This document shows positions 24,160-38,100 of a stretch of DNA of 64,000 nt, piece after piece. Source of the stretch: Delphinapterus leucas (lineage: Eukaryota; Chordata; Mammalia; Artiodactyla; Monodontidae); the NCBI RefSeq assembly GCF_002288925.2, contig NW_022098076.1:73291306-73355305 (forward strand), given 5' to 3'. The notes below the pieces were generated by a model. The model ran no database searches. It was given only the letters and a program-made list of their open reading frames with translations, and was not told the DNA's origin. The stretch's first letter is position 1; every line of letters begins with the position of its first letter. The translations under genes were made by a program, and so were the position numbers.

Positions 24160-24730
24160 CTGTTGTTCAACTCGAGTTTCAGCAACCTATTGTTGCCGGA
24201 CACGCAGTGATCCAAATGCTGAAACACCAACGTCCGCAGCAGAGAAGGGGTTTACTCACCAGGCAGATAAGTGAGAGGATGGGAGAACAAATCTCAAATC
24301 CGCCCCTCCAAAGGTGAGGGCCTCGGGATACTTACAGGATAAAGCTGAGGCTGGGAAGCACGGGGAAAGGTAACTGGAGAAAAGGAAAAGGTGAAGGAAT
24401 CATTGCTCTGCACAGGTACAACTAAGGCACGGATTTCTTCACAGGACGCTGGTCCAGAAAATGGCGGCGCGAATGTGCTCTGAGGGTGGACCTCCTAGTC
24501 GCCTGACATCAATAAGTCCAAGCAGACACTCGCGCATGCCCAGCTGGAAGCCCGTGGTCCTAACCAGTCTTAACCGGCTCGGGCCCAAACTAGACACAGT
24601 TGAGTTCAAGCTCCTGCAAATCAACTCGGGCAAATATCTTGCTTGTATGTGATGCTTGGAGGTCTTTTGTAGCAACAATTAAAGCTAGCTTGAGCAGCGA
24701 GGCAGGTTCCAGGTGTAATGGCTTTAACTG
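24160..24730 (-). repeat. CpG-containing LTR-like repeat
   Basis: This block has many CpGs, unlike its AT-rich surroundings. It includes agaaggggtttactcaccag, gggaaaggtaactgg and a perfect YY1-type motif, aaaatggcggc, at 24458-24468. The composition and phrases look like a retroviral LTR, probably solo, but clear termini and a target duplication were not found. A small regulatory CpG patch is the alternative. Orientation is a guess. Confidence 0.35.
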
Positions 24731-25434
24731 ATGATTGCCCTCGGTTTCACTCTCTTATTTCAGCTGTTTCTGATCCGTGAGCCTGTTTATCTTGTTTTCG
24801 AAACCAGTCCTGGTTTTGTTTTATCTTTTGCATTTTATCTACTGTTATTCTATTTTTGTAGTAAAGGTGGGTGCAGCAGAGCTTGGACTCCGAGCTGGCA
24901 TCTCTGTATTCCACTGGCATGTACATATGCATGCACATTTGTAAGGTTAATTAAAACTCTTAAAAAGTTCTTGAGTGAAATGCACTAAATTCATCATGGT
25001 GCTTATCTCTGGGGAGGTGAGGAGGACGCTCAAATTGGGAGTGGTGTCAAAATCACTTTAATCTTATCTGTAATATTTTAAGTTTTAAGGGAGACTGTAG
25101 AAATATATTAATTCAGTAATTTAAAATTCACTTAAACATTAATGAAATAAAACCTAATGAGAATGAGGGGAAGTATTTCATAAATACGTGCTGTTTTATT
25201 CTTTGTAGTTTTTAACTTAGAAGCATGATTTTATCTCTATTAAGTCTAAGTCCATCTATTTATGTGATGTTACTTTAATGGAGCTTTAAAAATGTTAAAA
25301 ATATATTGTTGCACTTCATGCTTTTATTAAGATATGTTTAAATTTTAAAAATTGAAAAATTATTCACAAAGAACAATTCGCTGAAATATTGTAATGAACC
25401 ATTTACTCTTCCAGCGCTAAAATCTACAGAGATA
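24731..25434. other. Intergenic, nothing assigned
   Basis: No recognisable gene or repeat. Confidence 0.4.
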
Positions 25435-25447
25435 AAAGTATATATCT

Positions 25448-25657
25448 GGGGCCTCCCTGGTGGCGCAGTGGTTGAGAGTCCGCCTGCCGATTCAGGGGAC
25501 ACGGGTTTGTGCCCCGGTCCGGGAGGATCCCACATGCCGCGGAGCGTCTGGGCCCCTGAGCAATGGCCACTGAGCCTGCGCGTCCGGAGCCTGTGCTCCG
25601 CAACGGGAGAGGCCACAACAGTGAGAGGCCCGTGTATCGCAAAAAAAAAAAAAAAAA
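25448..25657 (+). mobile_element. CHR SINE
   Basis: Complete SINE beginning gggcctccctggtggcgcag and ending in a poly(A) tail. The flanking repeat (aaaagtata) is short. Confidence 0.9.
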
Positions 25658-25659
25658 GT

Positions 25660-26394
25660 ATACTTCTGTGTCTCCATTTTTCTGAAAGTAATTAATTTAC
25701 TAAGAAAACTCATTTCTCTGTGGTACTTCTTACTCACTGATACGTAACATAATGCCTTAATGCCTTAACTGGATTGTTAGGTAGGATTTAAATGATTCAC
25801 ATGTGATTCTGCAACAAAGCCCCTTCTCTAAGAACAGCTCAACATGATTCATGCTCTGTGCTATATTTTAAGAAAACAAGAAAGAATAGAGAAACGACTA
25901 CAAAAGCAGATGGGACAAATACTTCAGAAGCTGTCTTGGTACCTATAAGTGTTGTAGTACCACCTGGCTAAAAAAGCAAAAGAATGTTCATTAGGAAAAT
26001 TAGCAGAGTTGTTGGGAAGAGATTCTTTTGAAAAGACCCCAGACTCAGGTGTGTCTTCCTCTTGTACGTGGCAGTTGACTGCATTTCCGTTTTTTAAAAT
26101 GTTCCATTAGTTTTAAAATATAATTAAAAAAAAAACTAGGGCATAACTTGATTTTTACATCATTTAAAACCACTATTTGAGGGCTCAAAAGGCTCTTCTT
26201 TCCAATTCTGATTTTAGTGACATGATTATAATACAAGTTTTCAGGGGGCATTAGTACCTGGGATCTATATTGCAGCAATACAATTTATAATTCTATCTAT
26301 GGAACCAAAGACTAATACAAATTTAATAAGACTTTGAGGAGTGATATATCACTTTTGAAGATTTTCAATGATATCAGTTATCCATAGCAGATTG
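25660..26394. other. Intergenic, nothing assigned
   Basis: No recognisable gene or repeat. Confidence 0.4.
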
Positions 26395-26510
26395 AACCAT
26401 GGATCTCAACCTTGGTTGCACATTAGAAACACTTGGAGACCTTTTAAGACTCCCAGTGGCTACACCATACCCTGACCAATTACATCAAAATTTCTAGGAA
26501 AGGTGAAATT
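26395..26510. repeat. MER5A-like hAT-Charlie fragment
   Basis: Diverged form of the sequence running tctcaaccttggttgcacat, then agaaacacttggagacctttt, as in MER5A elements. Confidence 0.5.
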
Positions 26511-27249
26511 CTGAAATCAGTATAATTTCCCTTGGTAATTTTTTTTTCTGTAACATTTTTATTAGAGTATAATTGCTTTACAATGTTGTGTTCATTTCTG
26601 CTGTATAACAAAGTGAATCAGCTATATGTATACATATATCCCCATATCCCCTCTCTGTTGCGTCTCCCTCCCACCCTCCCTATTCCACCCTTCCAGGTGG
26701 TCATAAAACACTGAGCTGATCTCCCCGTGTGATGCAGCTGCTTCCCACTAGCTATCTATTTTACATTTGGTAGTGTATATATGTCAATGCTACTCTCTTA
26801 CTTCGTCCCAGCTTACCCTTCCCTCATGTCCTCAAGTCCATTTTCTACACCTGCATCTTTATTCCTATCCTGCTGCTAGTTCATCAGAACAATTTTTTTT
26901 TTTTAGATTCCATATATATGTGTTAGCATATGGTATTTCTTTTTCTCTTTCTGACTTATTTCACTCTGTATGACAGACTCTACATCCATCCACCTCAATA
27001 CAAATAACTCAATTTCGTTTCTTTTTATGGCTGAGTAATATTCCATTGTATATATGTGCCACATCTTCTTTATCCATTCATCTGTTGATGGACACTTAGG
27101 TTGCTTCCATGTCCTGGCTATTGTAAATAGTGCTGCAATGAACATTGTGGTACATAACTTTTTTGAATTCTGGTTTTCTCAGGGTATATTCCCAGTAGTC
27201 GGATTTCTGGGTCATATGGTAGTTCTATTTTTAGTTTTTTAAGGAACCT

Positions 27250-30200
27250 CTATATTGTTCTCCATAGTGGCTGTATCAATTTACAATCCCACCAGCAGTG
27301 CAAGAGGGTTCCCTTTTCTCCACACCCTCTCCAGCATTTATTGTTTATAGGTTTTTTGATGATGGCCATTCTGACCAGTGTGAAGTGATACCTCACTGCA
27401 GTTTTGATTTGCATTTCTCTAATGATTAGTGATGTTGAGCATCCTTCCATGTGTTTGTTGGCAACCTGTATATCTTCTTTGGAGAAATGTATATTTAGAT
27501 CTTCTGCCTATTTTTGGATTGGGTTGTTTGTTTTTTTGATGTTGAGCTGCATGAGCTGCTTGTATATTTTGGAGATTAATCCTTTGTCAGTTGCTTTGCT
27601 TGCAAATATGTTCTCCCATTCTGAGGGTTATGTATTCATTTTGTTTATGGTTTCCTTTGCTGTGCAAAAGCTTTTAAGTTTCATTAGGCCTCATTTGTTT
27701 ATTTTTATTTCCATTACTCTAGGAGGTGGGTCAAAGAGGATCTTGCTGTGATTTATGTCAAAGAGTGTTCTTCCTATGTTTTCCTCTAAGAGTTTTATAG
27801 TGTCTGGCCTTACATTTAGGTCTTTACTTCATTTTGAGTTTATTTTTGTGTATGGTGTTAGGATGTGTTCTAATTTCATTCTTTTGCATGTAGCTGTCCA
27901 GTTTTCCTAGCACCACATATTCAGAGGCTGTCTTTTCTCCATTGTATATTCTTGCCTCCTTTATCAAAGATAAGGTGACCATATATGCATGGGTTTATCT
28001 CTGGGCTTTCTATCCTGTTCCATTGATCTATATTTCTGTTTTTGTGCCAGAACCATACTGTCTTGATGACTGTAGCTTTGTAGTATAGTCTGAAGTCAGG
28101 GAGCCTGATTCCTCCAGCTCTGTTTTTCTTTCTCAGGATTGCTTTGGTTATTTGGGGTCTTTTGTTTTTCCATACAAATTGTGAATTTTTTTGTTCTAAT
28201 TCTGTGAAAAGTGCCATTGGTGGTTTGATAGGGATTGCATTGAATCTGTAGATTGCTTTGGGTAATATAGTCATATTCACAATGTTGATTCTTCCAGTCC
28301 AAGAACATGGTATATCTCTCCATCTGTTTGTATCATCTTTAATTTCTTTCATCAGTGTCTTATAGTTTTCTGCATACAGGTCTTTTGTTTCCCTAGGTAG
28401 GTTTATTCCTAGGTATTTTATTCTTTTTGTTGCAATGGTAAATGGGAGTGTTTCCTTAATTTCTCTTTCAGATTTTTCATCATTAGTGTATTGGAATGCA
28501 AGAGATTTCTGTGCATTAATTTTGTACCCTGCTACTTTACCAAATTCATTAATTAGCTCTAGTAGTTTTCTGGTAGCATCTTTAGGATTCTCTATGTATA
28601 GTATCATGTCATCTGTAAACAGTGACAGCTTTACTTCTTCTTATCTCATTTGTATTCCTTTTACTTCTTTTTCTTCTATGATTGCTATTGCTAAAACTTC
28701 CAAAACTATGTTGAATAATAGTGGTGAGAGTGGGCATCCTTGTCTTGTTCCTGATTTTAGAGGAAATGGTTTCAGTTTTTCAACATTGAGAACAATGTTG
28801 CCTGTGGGTTTGTCATATATGGCCTTTATTATGCTGAGGTAGGTTCCCTCTATGCCTAATTTCTGGAGAGTTTTTATCATAAATGGGTATTGAATTTTGT
28901 CAAAAGCTTTTTCTGCATCTATTGAGATTATCATAAGGTTTTTATCCTTCAGTTTCTTAATAGGTGTATCACATTGATTGATTTGCATATATTGAAGAAT
29001 GCTTGCATACCTGCGATAAATCCCACTTGATCATGGTGTATGATCCCTTTATTGTGCTGTTGGATTCTGTTTGCTATTATCTTGTTGAGGATTTTTGCAT
29101 CTATGTTCATCAGTGATATTGGTCTGTAGTTTTCTTTTCTTGTGACATCTCTGTCTGGTTTTGGTATCAGGGTGATGGTGGCCTCATAAAATGAGTTTGG
29201 GAGTTTTTCTCCTTCTGCTATATTTTGGAAGAGTTTGTGAAGGACAGGCATTAGCTCTTCTCTGAATGTTTGATAGAATTTGCCTGTGAAGCCATCTGGT
29301 CCTGGGCTTTTGTCTGTTGGAAGATTTTTTTTTTTTTTTTTTTGTGGTATGTGGGCCTCTCACTGTTGTGGCCTCTCCCTTTGCGGAGCACAGGCTCCAG
29401 ATGCGCAGGCTCAGCGGCCATGGCTCACGGGCCCAGCCGTTCCACGGCATGTGGGATCTTCCCGGACTGGGGCATGAACCCGTGTCCCCTGGATCAGCAG
29501 GCGGACTCTCAACAACTGCGCCACCAGGGAAGAACTGTTGGAAGATTTTTAATCACAGTTTCAATTTCAGTGCTTGTGATTGGTCTGTTTACATTTTCTG
29601 TTTCTTCCCGGTACAGTCTCAGAAGGTTGTGCTTTTCTAAGAATTTGTCCATTCCTTCCAGGTTGTCCATTTTATTGGCATGTAGTTGCTTGTGGTAATC
29701 CCTCGTGATTCTTTGTATTTCTGCAGTGTCAGCTGTTACTTCTCCTTTTTCAGTCTAATTCTGTTGATTTGAGTGTCCTCCCTTTTTTCTTATGAGTGTG
29801 GCTAGTGGTTTATCAATTTTTGTTTCTCTTCAAAGAACCAGCTTTTAGTTTTATTGATCTTTGCTATTGTTTCCTTCATTTCTTTTTCATTTATTTCTGA
29901 TCTGATCTTTAAGATTTCTTTCCTTCTGCTAACTTTGTTTTGGTTTTTTTTGTTCTTCTTTCTCTAGCTGCTTTAGGTATAAGGTTAAGTTGTTTATTTG
30001 ACATTTTTCTTGTTTCTTGAGGTAGGATTGTACTGCTATAAACTCTCCTCTAAGAACTGCTTTTGCTGCATCCTATAGGTTTTGGCTCGTCGTGCTTTCA
30101 TTGTCACTTGGTTTTAGGTATTTTTTGACTTCCTCTTTGATTTCTTCAGTGACTTCTTGATTATTTAGTAGCATATTGTTTAGCCTCTATGTGTTTGTAT

Positions 30201-30935
30201 TTTTTACAGTTTTTTTTTTTTTCCTGTAATTGATATCTAGTCTCATAACGTTGTGGTCAGAAAAGATACTTGATATGATTTCAATTTTCTTAAATTTACC
30301 AAGGCTTGTTTTGTGACCCAAGATATGATCTATCCTGGAGAATGTTCTGTGTGCACTTCAGAAGCAAGTGTAATCTGCTCTTTTTGGATGGAATGTCCTA
30401 TAAATATGAATTAAATCTATCTAGTCTATTGTGTCATTTAAAGCTTGTGTTTCCTTATTTATTTTCATTTTGGATGATCTGTCCATTAGTGAAAGGGGGG
30501 TGTCAAAGTCCCCTACTATGATTGTGTTACTGTCGATTTCCCCTTTTATGGCTGTTAGCATTTGCCTTATGTATTGAGGTGCTCCTATGCTGGGTCCATA
30601 GATATTTACAATTGTTATATCTTCTTCTTGGATTGATCCCTTGATCATTGTGCAGTGTCCTTGTCTCTTGTAATAGTCTTTATTTTAAAGTCTATTTTGT
30701 CTGATATGAGAATTTCTACTCCAGCTTTCTTTTGATTTCCATTTGCATGGAGTATCTTTTTCCATCCCCTCACTTTCAGTCTGTATGTGTCCCTAGGTCT
30801 GAAGTGGTTGTCTTGTAGACAGCATATATACAGGTCTTGTTTTTGTATCCATTCAGCCAGTCTATGTCTTTTGGTTGGAGCATTTAATCCATTTACAATT
30901 AAGGTAATTATTGATATGTGTGTTCCTATTACCAT
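27250..30935 (-). pseudogene. L1 copy 1 ORF2 remnant
   Basis: The endonuclease part is at 30645-30935 (LIVNGLNAPTKRHRLAEWIQ) and the reverse transcriptase parts at 27921-29251 ([20 protein letters not shown] and DAEKAFDK are visible). The C-terminal zinc-knuckle region ([19 protein letters not shown]) is at 27250-27450. Stops, frameshifts and a SINE at 29330 separate the pieces. Confidence 0.9.
29330..29534 (-). mobile_element. CHR SINE nested in L1 copy 1
   Basis: Complete SINE with a 16-bp target duplication of the L1 host sequence, ctgttggaagattttt, at 29314-29329 and 29535-29550. Its end reads gggaagaa in place of gggaagccc. Confidence 0.92.
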
Positions 30936-31267
30936 TTTCTTAATTGTTTTGGGTTTGTTATTGTAGGTCTTTTCCTTCTGTTGTGTTTCCTTTCTAGAGA
31001 AGTTCCTTTAGCATTTGTTGTAAAGTGGATTTGGTGGTGCTGAATTCTCTAAAGTTTTGCTTGACTGTAAAGGTTTTAATTTCTCTTTCGAATCTGAATG
31101 AGATCCTTGCTGGGTAGAGCAATCTTGGTTGTAGGTTTTTCCCTTTCATCACTTAAAATATGTTCTGCCACTCCCTTCTGGCTTGCTGAGTTTCTGCTGA
31201 AAGGTCAGCTGTTAGCCTTATGGGGATTCCGTTGTATGTTATTTGTTGCTTTTCCCTTGCTGCTTTT

Positions 31268-31607
31268 TTTTTTTGAATGTTTCTTTTTTTTTTTTTTTTT
31301 AAGAAGATGTTGGGGTTAGGAGTTTATTAATTAATTAATTAATTTTTGCTGTGTTTGGTCTTCGTTTCTGTGCGAGGGCTTTCTCTAGTTTGGCAAGCGG
31401 GGGCCACTCTTCATTGCGGTGCATGGGCCTCCCACTATCGCGGCCTCTATTGTTGAGGAGCACAGGCTCCAGACGCGCAGGCTCAGCAGTTGTGGCTCAT
31501 GGGCCCAGTTGCTCCGCGGCATGTGGGATCCTCCCAGACCAGGGCTCAAACCCATGTCCCCTGCATTAGCAGGCAGTTTCTAAACCACTGCGCCACCAGG
31601 GAAGCCC
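31268..31607 (-). mobile_element. CHR SINE (long variant) nested in L1 copy 1
   Basis: Long SINE with an (aatt)n-rich tail region near 31325-31345. The target duplication tcccttgctgctttt is perfect, at 31253-31267 and 31608-31622. Confidence 0.92.
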
Positions 31608-31639
31608 TCCCTTGCTGCTTTTAATATTTTTTCTTTGTA

Positions 31640-32200
31640 TTTAATTTTTGATAGTTTGATTAATATGTGTCTTGGCATATTTCTCCTTGGATTTATCCTG
31701 TATGGGAGTCTCTGTGCTTCCTGGACTTGAGTGACTATTCCCTTTCCCACGTTAGGGAAGTTTTCAACTATAATCTCTTCAAATATTTTCTCAGACCCTT
31801 TCTTTCTCTCTTCTTCTTCTGGGACCCCTATAATTCGAATGTTGTTGTGTTTAATATTGTTCCAGAGCTCTCTAAGAGTGTCCTCAATTCTTTTCATTCT
31901 GTTTTCTTTATTCTGCTCTGTGGTAGTTATTTCCACTATTTTATCTCCAGGTCACTTATCCGTTCTTGTGCATCAGTTATTCTATTGATTTCTTCTAGAG
32001 CAATTTTAATTTCATTTATTGTGTTGTTCATCATTGTTTGTTTGCCCTTTAGTTCTTCTAGGCCCTTGTTAAACGTTTCTTGTATTTTCTCCTTTCTATT
32101 TCCAAGATTTTGGAATCATCTTTACTATCATTACTCTGAATTCTTTTTCAGGTAGACTGCATATTTCCTCTTCATTTGTTTGGTCTGGTGGGTTTTTACC
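31640..32200 (-). pseudogene. L1 copy 1 ORF1 remnant
   Basis: Minus-strand frames include NKENRMKRIEDTLRELWNNI and IIGVPEEEERKKGSEKIFEE, typical of the ORF1p coiled coil and RNA-binding region. They are interrupted by frameshifts, and a SINE lies just downstream. Confidence 0.85.
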
Positions 32201-33473
32201 TTACTCCTTCATCTGCTGTGTATTTCTGTCTTCCCATTTTGCTTAACTTACTGTGTTTGGGGTCTTCTCTTTGCAGGCTGCAGGTTCATAGTTCCCATTG
32301 ATTTTGGTGTCTGCCCCTAGTGGCTAAGGTTGGTTCAGTGGTTTGTGTAGGCTTCCTGGTGGAGGGGACTGGTGCCTGTGTTCTGGTGGGTGGGGCTGGA
32401 TCTTGTTTTTCTGGTGGGCAGGGCTGTGTCCAGTGGTGTGTTTTGGGGTGTCTGTGAACTTACTATGATTTTAGGCAGCCTCTCTGCTAATGGGTGGTGG
32501 TGTTTTCCTGTCTTGCTAGTTGTTTTGCATGGGGCGTCCAGCACTGGAGCTTGCTGGCTATTGGGTGGAGCTGGGTCTTAGCATTGAGACGGAGATCTCT
32601 GGAAGAGCTCTCGCCGATTGATATTACTTAGGGCCCGGAGGTCTCTGCTGGTCCGATGTCCTGGAACTCACCAAAAAGGATACCCAACCTCCAAAGACAA
32701 AGGAGAAGCCACAGTGAGATGGTGGGAGGGGCACAAACACAGTAAAATCAAATCCCATAACTGCTGGGTGGGTGACTCACAGACTGGCGAACACTTATAC
32801 CACAGAAGTCCACCCACTGGAGTGAAGGTTGTGAGCCTCACGTCAGGCTTCCCAACCTGGGGGTCCAGCAACGGGAGGAGGAATTCCTAGATAATCAAAC
32901 TTTGAAGCCTAGGGGGAACTGATTGCAGGACTTCGACAGGACTGTGGGAAACAGAGACTCCACTCTTGGAGGGCACACACAAAGTAGTGTGTGCATTGGG
33001 ACCCAGGGGAAGGGGCAGTGACCCCGGGGGAGACTGAACCAGACCTACCTGCTGGTGTTGGAGGGTCTCCTGCAGAGGCGGGGGGTGGCTCTGTTTCACT
33101 GTGGGGACAAGGACACTGGCAGCAGAAGTTCTGGGAAGTACTCCTTGGCATGAGCCCTCCCAGAGTCTGTCATCAGCCCTACCAAAGGGCCCAGGTAGGC
33201 TCCAGTGTTGGGTTGCCCCAGGCCAAACAATCAACAGGGAGGGAACCCAGCCCCACCCATCAGCAGTCAATGGATTAAAATTTTACTGTGCTCTGCCCAC
33301 CAGAGCAACAGTCAACTCTACCCACCACAAGTCCCTTCCAACAGGAAACTTGCACAAGCCTCTTAGGTAGCCTCATCCACCAGAAGGCAGACAGCAGAAG
33401 CAAGAAGAACTACAATCCTGCAGTCTGTGGAACAAAAACCACATTCACAGAAAGATAGACAAGGTGAAAGGCT

Positions 33474-33970
33474 ATGAACCAGATGAAGGAACAAGATAAA
33501 ACCCCAGAAAAACAAATAAATGAAGTGAAGATAGGCAACCTTCCAGAAAAAGAATTCAGAATAATGACAGTGAAGATGATCCACGACCTCGGAAAAAGAA
33601 TGGAGGCAAAGATGGAAAAGATGCAAGAAATGTTTAACAAAGACCTAGAAGAATTAACAAACAAACAGAGATGAACAATACAATAACTGAAATGAAAACT
33701 ACACTAGAAGGAATCAATAGCAGAAAAACTGAGGGAGAAGAACGGATAAGTGACCTGGAAGACAGAATGGTGGAATTCACTGCTGTGGAACAGAATAAAG
33801 AAAAAAGAATGAAAAGAAATGAAGACAGCCTAAGAGACCTCTGGGACAACATTAAATGCACCAAGATTCACATTATATGGGTGGCAGAAGGAGAAGAGAG
33901 AGAGAAAGGACCCGAGAAAATATTTGAAGAGATTATAGTCAAAATTACCCTAACATGGGAAAGGAAATAG
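33474..33970 (+). pseudogene. L1 copy 2 ORF1 remnant
   Basis: Starts at an ATG with NQMKEQDKTPEKQINEVKIG and runs 66 codons before a frameshift near 33674. It resumes in another frame (MNNTITEMKTTLEGINSRKT) to a stop at 33970. The coiled-coil region is readable; the RNA-binding C-terminal part is lost to further lesions. Confidence 0.88.
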
Positions 33971-34382
33971 CCACCCAAGTCCAGGAACTGCAGTGAGTCC
34001 CATACAGGATAAACCCAAGGAGAAACATGCCAAGACACATAGTAATCAAATTGGCAAAAATTAAAGACAAAGAAAAATTATTGAAAGCAGCAAGGGAAAA
34101 ATGACAACATACAAGGGAACAGCAGAAGCTCTACAGCCCAGAAGGGAGAGGCATGATATACTTAAAGTGATGAAAGGGAAGAACCTACAACCAAGATTAC
34201 TCTACCGGCAAGGATCTCATTCAGATTTCATGGAGAAATCAAAAGCTTTACAGACAAGCAAAAGCTAAGAGAATTCAGCACCACCAAACCAGCTCTACAA
34301 CAAATGCTAAAGGAACTTCTCTAAGCGGGAAACACAAGAGAAGAAAAGGACCTACAAAAACAAACCCAAAACAATTAAGAAA

Positions 34383-37300
34383 ATGGTCATAGGAACATAC
34401 ATATCGATAATTACCTTAAACGTGAATGGATTAAATGCTCCAACCAAAAGACACAGGCTTGCTGAATGGATACAAAAACAAGACCCATATATATGCTGTC
34501 TACAAGAGACCCACTTCAGATCTAGGGACACATACAAACTGAAAGTGAGGGAATGGAAAAAGATATTCCATGCAAATGGAAATCAAAAGAAAGCTGGAGT
34601 AGCAATACTCATATCAGATAAAATAGGCTTTAAAATAATGTTACAAGAGACAAGGAAGGACACTACATAATCATCAAGGGATCAATCCAAGGAGAAGATA
34701 TAACAATTATAAATATATATGCACCCAGTATAGGAGCACCTCAATACATAAGGCAACTGCTAACAGCTATAAAAGAGGAAATTGACAGTAACACAGTAAT
34801 AGTGGGGACTTTAACACCTCACTTACACCAATGGACAGATCATCCAAAATGAAAATAAATAAGGAAGCAGAAACTTTAAATGACACAATAGACTAGATAG
34901 ATTTAATTTATATTTATAGGACATTCCATCCAAAAAGAACAGATTACACTTCTCAAGTGCGCATGGAACATTCTCCAGGATAGATCACATCTTGGGTCAC
35001 AAATCAAGCCTCAGTAAATTTAAGAAAATTGAAATCATATCAAGCATCTTTTCTGACCACAACGCTATGAGATTAGAAACGAATTACAGGGAAAAAAACA
35101 TAAAAAACACAAACACATGGAGGCTAAACAATACTTTATTAAATAACCAAGAGATCACTGAAGAAATCAAAGAGGAAATGAAAAAATACCTAGAGACAAA
35201 TGACAATGAAAACACGATGAGCCAAAACCTATGGGATGCAGCAAAAGCAGTTCTAAGAGGGAAGTTTATAGCTATACAAGCCTACCTCAAGAAACAAGAA
35301 AAACCTCAAATAAGCAATCTAACCTTACACCTAAAGCAATTAGAGAAAGAAGAACAAACAAAACCCAAAGGTAGCAGAAGGAAAGTAATCATGAAGATCA
35401 GAGCAGAAATAAATGAAATAGAAACAAGGAAAACAACAGCAAAGATCAATAAAACTAAAAGTTGGTTCTTTGAGAAGATAAACAAAATTGATAAACCATT
35501 AGCCAGACTCATCAAGAAAAAGAGAGAGAGGACTCAAATCAATAAAATTAGAAATGAAAAAGAAGTTACAACAGACACCACAGAAATACAAAGCATCTTA
35601 AGAGACTACTACAACCAACTCTATGCCAATAAAATGGACAACCTGGAAGAAATGGACAAATTCTTAGAAAGGTACAACCTTCCAAGACTGAACCAGGAAG
35701 AAATAGAAAATATGAACAGACCAATCACAAGTAATGAAATTGAAACTGTGATTAAAAATCTTCCAACAAACAAAAGTCCATGACCAGATGGCTTCACAGG
35801 TGAATTCTATCAAACATTTAGAGAAGAGCTAACACTCATCCTTCTCAAACTCTTCCAAAAAATTGCAGAGGAAGGAACACTCCCAAACTCATTCTATGAG
35901 GCCAGTGTCACCCTGATACCGAAACCAGACAAAGATACTACAAAAAAAGAAAATTACAGACCAATATCACTGATGAATATAGATGCAAAAAACCTCAACA
36001 AAATACTAGCAAAGAGAATCCAACAACACATTAAAAGGATCATACACCATGATCAAATGGGATTTATCCCAGGGACGCAAGGATTCTTCAATATACACAA
36101 ATCAATCAGTGTCATACACCATATTAACAAATTGAAGAATACAAACCATATGATCATCTCAATAGATGCAGAAAAAGCTTTTGACAAAATTCAACACCGA
36201 TTTATGAAAAAAACTCTCCAGAAAGTGGTCATAGAGGGAACCTACCTCAACATAATAAAGGCCATATACGAGAAACCCACAGCAAACATCATTCTCAATG
36301 GTGAAAAACTGAAAGCATTTCCTCTAAGATCAGGAACAAGACAAGGATGTCCACTCTCACCACTATTATGCAACACAGTTTTGTAAGTCCTAGCCACAGC
36401 AATCAGAGGAGAGAAAGAAATAAAAGGAATAGAAATTGGAAAAGAAGAAGCAAAACTGTCACTGTTTGCAGATGATGTGATACTATACATAGAGAATCCT
36501 AAAGATGCCACCAGAAAACTACTAGAGCTAATCAATGAATGTGGTAAAGTTGCAGGATACAAAATTAATGCACAGAAATCTCTTGCATTCCAATACACTA
36601 ATGATGAAAAATCTGAAAGAGAAATTAAGGGAACACTTCCATTTACCATTGCAACAAAACGAATAAAATACCTAGGAATAAACCTACCTAGGGAGACAAA
36701 AGACCTGTATGCAGAAAACTTTAAGACACTGATGAAAGAAAGTAAAGATGATAGCAACAGATGGAGAGACATACTATGTTTTTGGATTGGAAGAATCAAT
36801 ATTTTGAAAATGACTATACTACCCAAAGCATTCTACACGTTCAATGCAATTCGTATCAAATTACAAATGGCGTTTTTTACGGAACTAGAAAAAAGAAATC
36901 TTAAAATTTGTATGGAGACAAAGAAGACCCCGAATAGCCAAAGCAGTCTTCAGGGAAAAAAACGGAGCTGGAGGAATCAGGCTCCCTGACTTCAGAGTAT
37001 ACTACAAAGCTACAGTAATCAAGACAATATGGCACTGGCACAAAAACAGAAACACAGATCAATGGAACAAGATAGAAAAGCCCAGAGATAAACCCACGCA
37101 CCTATGGTCAACTAATCTATGACAAAGGAGGCAAGGATATACAATGGAAAAAGACAGTCTCTCCAATAAGTGGTGCTGGGAAAACTGGACAGCTACATGT
37201 AAAAGAATGAAATTAGAACACTCCCTAACACCATACACAAAAATAAACTCAAAATGGATTCAAGACCTAAATGTAAGACTGGACACTATAAAACTCTTAG

Positions 37301-38100
37301 AGGAAAACATAGGAAGAACACTCTTTAACACAAATCACAGCAAGATCTTTTTTGATCCACCTCGTAGAGTAATGGAAATAAAAACAAAAATAAACAAATG
37401 GGACCTAATGAAACTTCAAAGCTTTTGCACAGCAAAGGAAACCATAAACAAGATGAAAAGACAACCCTCAGAATGGGAGAAAATATTTGCAAGCGAATCA
37501 ACGGACAAAGGATTAATCTCCAAAGTATATAAACAGCTCATACAGCTCAGTATTATAAAAAACAAACAACTGAATCCAAAAATGGGCAGAAGACCTAAAT
37601 AGACATTTCTCCAAAGAAGACATCAGATGGCGAAGAAGCACATGAAAAGCTGCTCAACATCACTAATTATTAGAGAAATGCAAATCAAAACTACAGTGAG
37701 GTATCACTTCACACCAGTTAGAATGGGCATCATCAGAAAATCTACAAACAACAAATGCTGGAGAGGGTGTGGAGAAAAGGAAACCCTCTTGCACTGTTGG
37801 TGGGAATGTAAATTGATACAGCCACTATGGAGGACAGTATGGAGGTTCCTTAAAAAACTAAAAATAGAATTACCATATGATCCAGAAATCCCACGAATGG
37901 GCATATACCCAGAGAAAACCATAATTCAAAAAGACACATGCACCCCAGTGTTCATTGCAGCACTGTTTACAATAGCCAGGTCATGGAAGCAACCTAAATG
38001 CCCATCGACAGGCGAATGCATAAAGAAGATGTGGTACATATATACAATGGAATATTTATTACTCAGCCATAAAACCGAACAAAATTGGGTCATTTGTTGA
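34383..38100 (+). pseudogene. L1 copy 2 ORF2 remnant (endonuclease-reverse transcriptase)
   Basis: The endonuclease start is at 34383 (ITLNVNGLNAPTKRHRLAEW). The next block is 34992-35783, ending in an in-frame TGA after NKSP. Reverse transcriptase blocks follow at 35973-36386 and 36477-36989; the catalytic FADD lies at about 36466-36477. The cysteine-rich end ([18 protein letters not shown]) is at 37627-38100. Several frameshifts and stops make it inactive. Confidence 0.9.

Larger units (their letters stand above)
26540..32671 (-). mobile_element. Nearly full-length L1, copy 1 (dead)
   Basis: Runs on the minus strand from a 5' UTR at about 32.67 kb to a poly(A) end at about 26.54 kb. ORF1 remnants lie at about 31.6-32.2 kb and ORF2 remnants at about 27.2-31 kb. 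Two CHR SINEs split it (29330 and 31268). Without them it is about 5.5 kb. All reading frames are broken, so it cannot move. Its 5' UTR abuts that of L1 copy 2. Confidence 0.92.

Noticed and set aside
27921..28607. 228-codon frame that looks like a real gene
   Set aside because: It is L1 reverse transcriptase from a broken element, not a host gene.
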